From positions 132,767,819-132,831,818 of the forward strand of contig OY821520.1 in the NCBI GenBank assembly GCA_963682025.1: a DNA stretch of 64,000 nucleotides. Direction: 5' to 3'. The DNA is from Cordilura impudica. Lineage: Eukaryota > Arthropoda > Insecta > Diptera > Scathophagidae. Position numbers and translations under genes: made by a program. This document shows positions 57,818 through 64,000 of this stretch, in pieces; the stretch's first letter is position 1, and every line of letters begins with the position of its first letter. Under the pieces are notes generated by a model. It saw nothing but the letters and a program-made list of their open reading frames with translations. It ran no database searches and had not been told where the DNA came from.

Positions 57818-59392
57818 TGCTAAGCGAAGTTTGTTTGGCCGCATATACATACATTTTTTTAAAAACTGTTTTTTTAAATGTACTCAACATTTTGTTTTTG
57901 TAATATAATGCTTTATAATTTTAACTATAATCACGTGATTAGTTTAACAACAAATATTTGATCATAACGGTACTTAGATATAAGAATAAGGAATGTAAAA
58001 GAAAATGATCTAGTTTTTTGTGCGAAATATGTTTAGCCGCATTTGTGATTAATGAGTCATACTGGTTACATTATTTTACATGAATATGTAAAAAAAATAT
58101 TTTTTTTTTGAAAGATTTGTTAAAATGGTACGCAAAAAACAACTAAACGAAGTGGAAAAGGGCCAAATTAAGGTTTTAAAGGAAAATGGCCTTTCAAATA
58201 GAGAAATTGCAAGACAAATTAATAGATCAGAGAAGGTTGTAAGAAATTATCTAAAGCTAGACGATAAATATGGCGCAGGACCTTCAAAATGCAAACGAAA
58301 CACGAATTTAACTCAATGTCAAAAAAACTTAATAAAACAAGAAGCCACTAAAAATCGATTATATTCGTCACAAATTGTTTCTAAATTGCATCTCCCAGTT
58401 GGAAAACGTCGGGTACAACAAATATTGAGTACTGATAAAACAATAAAATGGAAGAAAGCTACGAAAAAACCTCAGTTGGCAGCTAACCAAAAAGTGGCAC
58501 GATTGACATTTGCGAAGGCGCACATGGCGTGGACTGATACTTGGCAGAGAATCATTTTTTCGGACGAAAAAAAGTTTAATCTGGATGGACCAGATGGGTT
58601 CAGCTATTATTGGCACGATCTGCGCGCAAATAACTCTCCACGAATGAGCTGCAATTTCGGAGGTGGGTCAGTCATGATATGGGGTGCGTTCTCATACCAG
58701 GGAAAGCTAAAATTATGCTTCGTTCCACCAAAAATGAACTCCGAAATGTACATTGAAATGTTGGACGACGTTTTAATTGAATACTTGGAAAATAATAATG
58801 AAATAGATTTTATATTTCAACAAGATAATGCAACTATTCACGTATCCCGTACGTCAAAGGAGTTCTTTTCGTCTCGTTCCATACCCTTGCTCGATTGGCC
58901 AGCAAGAAGTCCAGATTTAAATCCAATCGAGAATGTTTGGGGCATCATTGCAAGAATTGTGTATGCAAATGGAAAACAATATTCAACGATCCAAGAGCTC
59001 AACACTTCAATATTGCAAACCTGGCTTGATTTAGACATAAACATGATTCGGAACCTAATTAGTTCGCTCCCTGTACGGATTTTTCAAACAATTAATAAAA
59101 ATGGAGGTACTACAGACTATTAAATATACAAATTTTTAAAGTATTTTTAGTTTAAGTTATGATTTTTAGTAAATAAGTACTGTGCGGCTAAACAAATTTC
59201 GCACATTGAAATGAATTTTTCGTGATAATTTGTTATAATTTCTTTAGTTTCAGTAAAAAAAATTTTTTTTTTTGTGATTTTATAATAAATAAAAAAAATG
59301 CAGCCGAATCAGTCACAAATATTTTATTTTTTAAGACTTGTTCATCCAAATTCGAATAATATCATGTGCGGCCAAACAAATTCCGCTCACTG
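57818..59392 (+). mobile_element. Tc1-family transposon with IR/DR ends
   Basis: TA duplications lie at 57816-57817 and 59393-59394. The unoccupied target is preserved in the left arm of the surrounding transposon (CTTACACACTAATAGG, inverse of about 54485-54500), which fixes both boundaries. Each end has an outer repeat (TTTGTTTGGCCGCA) and an inner repeat (TGCGAAATATGTTTAGCCGC at 58021, inverse at 59183-59203), about 210-224 bp apart, the IR/DR plan. The right tip begins CAGTGAGCGG as in Tc1 elements, but the left tip reads TGCTAAGCG. Confidence 0.9.
58125..59123 (+). CDS. Tc1-type DD34E transposase, intact frame
   Basis: 332 residues, the usual length for this family, start at the ATG in AAAATGGTA. 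Residues about 1-50 form a helix-turn-helix (NEVEKGQIKVLKENGLSNRE then IARQINRSEKVVRNYL). A second, weaker DNA-binding region follows (SSQIVSKLHLPVGKRRVQQI). The catalytic domain shows FSDEKKFNLDGPDG (first Asp), GGGSVMIWGAFS, FQQDNATIHVSR (second Asp) and SPDLNPIENVWG (Glu). There are 34 residues between the second Asp and the Glu, so it is DD34E. No stop or frame change is seen, and all three catalytic residues are present. It would cut at the 57818 and 59392 ends if expressed. Confidence 0.95.
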   Translation: MVRKKQLNEVEKGQIKVLKENGLSNREIARQINRSEKVVRNYLKLDDKYGAGPSKCKRNTNLTQCQKNLIKQEATKNRLYSSQIVSKLHLPVGKRRVQQILSTDKTIKWKKATKKPQLAANQKVARLTFAKAHMAWTDTWQRIIFSDEKKFNLDGPDGFSYYWHDLRANNSPRMSCNFGGGSVMIWGAFSYQGKLKLCFVPPKMNSEMYIEMLDDVLIEYLENNNEIDFIFQQDNATIHVSRTSKEFFSSRSIPLLDWPARSPDLNPIENVWGIIARIVYANGKQYSTIQELNTSILQTWLDLDINMIRNLISSLPVRIFQTINKNGGTTDY

Positions 59393-59871
59393 TAGGAAAG
59401 AATTCAAATTAGTGCATATGCTAAAAATTTAAGAACCTTTGTCTTGAGTTACAAAACATTATTTTTTTTTTGATATATATCCCACTCGAATCCCACTAAG
59501 CGACTAAAAAGCTTCTAAAGGAAAAACCTAAGCTTTCTTTTGAGCCCAATAAAGAAAATTTCCATTTTTGAAAAAAGTCAATAAAATTTTTGATTTTGAA
59601 AAAAAAAATTAAAATTTTTTTTTTTATTTTTTTAAATATTTTTTTCCGAAAGACTGAAGAAATAGCTATCTAACCTATATGGGACAAATTTTGCTAAGAA
59701 CAATAGGTGAAAAGTTACATGCATGAGAAAAACACCTCTTTGGTCAAAATGTCAAATTTTGACCCCTTCTAACTCAGAGAGTTCTGGATAGTGTCTATAT
59801 TACTATCCAATAGTACAAACCTTGGTGTAATTCGGAAGACATCGGTTTTAAATGTTGACATGAAACGCCCC

Positions 59872-60836
59872 ATATATATATATATATATATTTATTTTTT
59901 TTTGTTACTCATTCCTTATTGACTGTTTTGACTCCGAAATGTTTATAAAAATGTTTAATGTTTAATGTTAAGGTTTCTTTCTGCTGAACCATTCAAAGAT
60001 CATGGTCGTGACTTTGTACATACATAGTTGTTTATATTTGCAGTTGCTGCTGCTGTTGCTGCTCTACTATGAGCGGGAGTTAGACTAAAAAACAATATTT
60101 AATTGTTCATGGTCTCAACATGTTGCATTAATTACTTTTTTCTTAAATAAAAACGGTAAAAAGTATGTGGTCTATAAATACTCAGTTTAAATAGATTTTG
60201 TAACGATTTGTTATAATTCAAAACCAAAACCCGTGCCATTAACTGTCAATCATATAAATAGTTTATTATTAAAAAAGATTTTATTGTTAAAACAAAAAAA
60301 AAAAAGTACATTTATAATGGTCTCATTAAAAAAAAAAACAATAAAATAAGCAATTAATTTATGTTTAAAACAAGTTATTTGGAGTTCATGTTTAATTGTT
60401 AAATGACTTATATAAACTTAAAGTATTTATGTATCTGACTTTGCAATGACATATGATAAAACCAAAGGAACACTTTAATGCCATATATTAAAAAGCAAAT
60501 TTAAACTCTGGTTTATTGTCTTAAATATTAACTAGTCTTAAGAAAGCATATATCGTTATAACATTGAAGTAGATAACGAACGTATTGAAAATAAGAGTAA
60601 CAATATTAAATACTAGCTGTGGTGTTTAACTACGGGATTTCTAGCTACACCCACCTGTAGAAAAGCACTTATTTTTTGTTCAAATATTATCTTTGTAATC
60701 TCGACTGCCTAATAGAAGCGCTTCAAAAAGCATATTCATTTTATTTCACGCTTCATTTATCATATTCAGCCTTCTTTTGGATAAAACAGGGTCTGGATTG
60801 TCATAATTTTTTATTATGTTCTTTAAAACATTGAAC
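59872..60836. other. Unassigned AT-rich DNA with a Helitron-like tip
   Basis: A TA run follows the large transposon. A GCTGCTGCTGTTGCTGCTCT tract lies near 60046. At 60613 ACTAGCTGTGGTG reads on the minus strand as CACCACAGCTAGT, like a Helitron 3' end, but I could not find its 5' partner. Confidence 0.35.
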
Positions 60837-60840
60837 TTAA

Positions 60841-61544
60841 GGGGGCGGTAAGGTTTCAAAACCTTTATTTAAAACCTTTTTCTTTCACAACATCTCAAAA
60901 CCTATAGTGTCAAAGTTTCAAGTAAATCGGAGCAAAACTTAAGAAGATAAAGCGTTTCCAGCTACCGACCTCATACGGTATATCGTATATAAATCAGTTT
61001 TTAAAAAATTTTAAATCGATTTTCTCGCAAATAACATGTTTGAATTCCGTGAACATCATAAGTCAAAATCTACCTGACTGATTCCTATGAAATTTTACAC
61101 ACTATATCTACACATAAATCATCAGGTAACCTTGGAGAGTTTTTTTATTTTATATTCCCTTACCTATTTTATAACAACAAATTCCCGAAATTTTATAGCA
61201 AAAATCTTGTTTTTCACTTCAAAATGCTGCTACAAAAAAAAAATAAAATTGAAAAAAATCTTTGTCACAGCCTCAGGAAACATGTCACCATTTAAACGCA
61301 TTTTAATTTTCTTATTTCACATGATCCGGTGACGAGTTATGGTGTTCACCGCAAAACAACAACGCCTCCGGAGATTCGCTGTCACGGACTTATTTATTAA
61401 AATTTTTAATTGAAATGTTTTTTAAAGACTCTCCAAATGTTATGCTATAACGTGTATATGAAATAGATAATCGAACATTATTCGTATCTTCAAAAAAGAA
61501 ATATGAAAATACGACTTTTTTAACTTTTAAACCATTACCCCCCC
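60841..61544. mobile_element. 704-bp TTAA-flanked MITE
   Basis: TTAA at 60837-60840 and 61545-61548. The inner ends GGGGGCGGTAAGGTTT and the inverse, GGGGGGGTAATGGTTT, match at most positions. TTAA targets occur in the piggyBac and Kolobok superfamilies. With no protein I cannot choose between them. Confidence 0.65.
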
Positions 61545-61548
61545 TTAA

Positions 61549-61905
61549 GCAATTTTAATAATTATTAAATTGCTTAAGTTTAAGTTTAATTATAATTAAT
61601 GTTTTTGATATCTTAATTATTTTTTTCGCTTTTAGTCTTACATAGTGCAATATTTTTGAAATTATCGAGAGCAAACTACTTCTTGTGTGCGGTTTTTCGA
61701 AGTATTTATCGAAACTATCAAAACTCAGTTTGGGTTTTGCTAGTTTAGCTACTGTTCGGATTTTATGGCGGCTATATCTCGGTAACCAAATGGAATTTTG
61801 TTTTATGGACTAGTAGAAAAAAAGTGTGAAATAAACTAGTCCGAAAAAACTGCATCTAATGCCTCAAAATTGCTAAAAAATATTAATTTTTTCTTATTTT
61901 ACCAT
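61549..61905. other. Unassigned spacer
   Basis: TTGCTTAAG/CTTAAGCAA phrases next to the MITE end form a small palindrome (about 61544-61580). Otherwise nothing is seen. Confidence 0.3.
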
Positions 61906-61906
61906 C

Positions 61907-63715
61907 TAATATATAAAATTCTCGTGTCACGGTGTTTGTGATCGGACTCCTCCGAAACGGATGGACCGATTTTTATAAAATTCTTTATATGTATTTGATA
62001 GATATGCGAATATGTCGTAAGGTATACTCCATATCGCTAGGTGAATAGGGCGTGGCACCTCCCATACAAAGTGAATTTTTAATATCATATATATTGATTA
62101 CTATGACAGGGAGAACTTTGCAAATTTGTGATAGGTCGCCCATTATTAGCGTAAGTAGCCATGTCGAAAATTGGAAGGATCGGATAAGTGGGCGTGGCAC
62201 CTCACATACAAAGTAAATATTAAACGTCATATACCTCGCGTACTATGACAGCCACAACTTTGCACACTTGTCTGAGGTTATCCATTATTAATGTGAGTAG
62301 TCGGACAAAAAATGGATGAAATCGGACCTATGGGCGTCGCACCTACCATACAAAGCGAATATTTAATATCATATATATTGAGTACTATAACAGGAAGAGC
62401 TATGCAAAATTATGTTGGTCACTTATTATTGATGTAAGTAGCCGTGCCGAAAATGGGCGGGAGAGAGCTTTGCACATTTGTCTAAGGTTATTTATTACTA
62501 ATCTGAGTAGTTGGGCAAAGAACGGGTGAGATCGGACCAAGGGACGTGGCAGCGCCCTTACGAAGTAAATACTAAATGTCATATATCTGGAGTACTGTAA
62601 TAGTGAGAACCATTAAGTTTTCCATGAGCCCATAAGTTATCGATGTGATTAGTCGAAAAAATAATGGATGTATTCGAAGCAGTGGACGTGGCATTACCCA
62701 TACAAAGTAAATTTAAAATATCATATAACTGGTGTACTGTAAAAGGGAAAGCCTTAACTTTTTCCATGAGCCCATCAGATATAATGTGAGTAGTCAAATA
62801 AAAAATGGGCGTGATCAGAGCAATGGTCGTGGCACCTCCCATATAAAGGAACAAGTAAGAAAATTATAGTCGGTCTAGACCGACTATACGATACCCTACA
62901 CCATGTGCTTAGAGACCCTATCTCTCAGACCCAACTAACTGGATACAGAAAATAAGCATAAATCAAATTTGAGTGGGATTTTTATTAATTTTTTTGGCTG
63001 CAGATATGAAAAAGTTCATATCGGATGATATATTTATATGGGGACTAGGTCCAAAAATGGACCGATCGTGACCACGATTGGTAAAGTCTCTTGTATTTTG
63101 CAAAAATATATACAAACAAAATTTGAGAAGAATCAGTGCAATATTTTTGTTTTTTGATAGATTTAGGTGAAGATCGGGAAGCAATTCTATATGGCGCCTA
63201 TGACTAAGAGTTGTCCCATAGGGATCATTTTTAGACTACTGATTAATGGATGTAATAAACACATACAAACCCAATTTGACTAAGATTTATATGATAATTT
63301 GGATTTTATGGCAATTGATGTTGACTTCATTGGGGTCATTTGTATGGGGGCTAGGTCTGAACATGGACCGATTCTCACCAATAGCGTTCATCCATTGGCC
63401 GATAAAAGCTCATATACCAAATTTCATCAAAATATATTCATATTTGCAGTTTGATTACAAGCTTTACATGGACACACAGACGGACGGATGGGTCTAGGTC
63501 AAATATTTTTGGTAGTTACAACAGCAGCACAAAGTCATTATACCCAAACCACATAGTGGTATAGGGTATAAATATTAAATGTTATATATCTGGAGAGTAT
63601 TATAATAATGAGAGCCTTAGGACATTGCGTGAGCACATGTGTAATTCATGTGATTAGTCGAAGAAACAATGGGCGTGATCGGGGCAGTGGGCGTGGCACT
63701 GACCATACAAAGAAA
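61907..63715 (+). mobile_element. Helitron-like element with ~140-bp internal tandem units
   Basis: Starts TCTAATATATAAAATTCTCG, then GGACTCCTCCGAAACGG, a 5' end common among insect Helitrons. From 62048 at least six diverged units follow, each with GGGCGTGGCACCTCCC-like, CATACAAAGTGAAT-like, TACTATGACAG-like and TGTGAGTAGTC-like words in order. The B copy at 62850-63572 interrupts the sixth. No Rep/helicase gene is visible and the 3' end is not found. Confidence 0.55.
62850..63572 (-). repeat. B repeat copy 13, nested in the Helitron-like array
   Basis: Begins ACAAGTAAGAAAATTATAGT and contains the GTCGGTCTAGACCGAC hairpin, the CAGACGGACGG tract (63477) and the end CACATAGTGGTATAGGGTAT. The tandem array resumes right after it. 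Confidence 0.75.
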
Positions 63716-63803
63716 ACATATCATAATATTGATTTTATTTGTTTAACTTTCATACTTTAGGATAAAAAATATATTACTTTTTTACTTTATGTTCAACTGA
63801 ATG

Positions 63804-64000
63804 CTAGCAGATTCCAGCACTCGAAATTCGAGTGCAATTTCTAGGCAACTTTATTTCTCAACTTAGCTAATTCAAAAACCACCACTTTTATCGTTTATTA
63901 TCGCTGTGAGTGAATGATGATAACAAACGCATTAGCAAATTGAATAAACACATACATAGCATATGTATAATTTTATGTACGTGTTAGTAGCTAACATTAA
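63804..64000 (-). repeat. Helitron-like family A copy 6, cut by the window end
   Basis: Starts CTAGCAGATTCCAGCACTCG with the palindrome CTCGAAATTCGAG, the inverse of the family A 3' end. The body continues to the window edge (TATGTACGTGTTAGTAGC). Confidence 0.7.

Larger units (their letters stand above)
54001..59871 (-). mobile_element. Large DNA transposon with ~0.9-kb inverted repeats
   Basis: The left end GGGACGTTTCATGTCAAG and right end GACATGAAACGCCCC are inverse. Similarity continues inward for about 0.9 kb on each side once later insertions are removed. The left arm is 54001-54732, 55463-55507 and 56297-56436, split by two B repeats. The right arm is 57405-57817 and 59393-59871, split by a Tc1 element. 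The core (56437-57404) and the inner edge of the left arm contain a decayed transposase-like gene on the minus strand. Flanks are TA repeats, so the target duplication is unclear. I cannot assign a named superfamily. Confidence 0.75.

Noticed and set aside
60040..60066. GCTGCTGCTGTTGCTGCTCT as a coding glutamine or leucine tract, or an exon after a TTTGCAG acceptor
   Set aside because: No extended open frame with start, donor or conserved context is visible. CAG-type repeats are common in fly noncoding DNA.
1..64000. CRISPR arrays, prokaryotic operons, ribosome binding sites, phage genes
   Set aside because: The sequence is eukaryotic. No regularly spaced direct repeats with unique spacers or bacterial gene organisation are present.

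Overview
The window is AT-rich eukaryotic DNA, almost certainly from a higher fly (Diptera, probably a calyptrate such as a house fly or blow fly). The evidence is repetitive. It contains mariner, Tc1, piggyBac, Transib and Helitron-type elements of insect character, GTCY (GTCC/GTCT) microsatellites inside dispersed repeats as in dipteran mini-me/DINE-1 elements, an insect-style start context, and U1 snRNA fragments with an insect-like sequence. No bacterial features, operons or CRISPR arrays are present. Nearly every recognisable coding stretch belongs to a transposable element.

Layout. 1-1555 is unassigned AT-rich DNA. 1565-4046 is a fold-back element with a 9-bp target duplication. 4134-8580 is dominated by copies of an interspersed repeat called B here (ends TATACCCTATACC and CTTACTTGTTT). 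8234-10260 holds Helitron-type pieces and an inverted-repeat cluster, then a dead mariner (10262-11000). 11503-14751 is a Transib element, the superfamily related to RAG1, with terminal CACAGTG heptamers and an almost complete transposase. 15000-17650 is mostly unassigned. 18367-21304 is a piggyBac-type element with a broken transposase. 22330-27485 is a nest of B repeats split by a 3.8-kb insertion (family C) that carries a zinc-finger-like gene fragment, a MITE and two truncated U1 snRNA copies. 27870-29294 is a second fold-back copy, itself split by a palindromic insertion that carries two hammerhead-ribozyme-like motifs. 29330-30750 holds a TTA-flanked MITE, a mariner remnant and a clean small Helitron.

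31350-34000 is the most host-like stretch: a possible TATA/initiator promoter, a 5' leader and a first coding exon encoding a signal peptide, ending at a strong splice donor. From 33868 repeats return. 41030-45890 is a minisatellite of GGTACTTTTTTAAGAAAA-like units, split by a second family C copy. 48518-49580 is a 538-bp tandem duplication. 50796-51733 is a mariner of the DD41D type with an in-frame internal deletion. 54001-59871 is a large element with inverted repeats of about 0.9 kb around a decayed transposase-like gene. Its left arm is split by two B repeats and its right arm by a Tc1 element with an intact transposase (58125-59123). The window ends with a TTAA-flanked MITE (60841-61544) and a Helitron-like repeat array.

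The coding regions do not form a pathway. They are autonomous mobile elements at various stages of decay, nested in one another. The strongest candidates for follow-up are the Transib with RSS-like ends, the long-inverted-repeat element at 54001-59871, the hammerhead-bearing palindrome at 28341-28788, and the signal-peptide exon at 31636.
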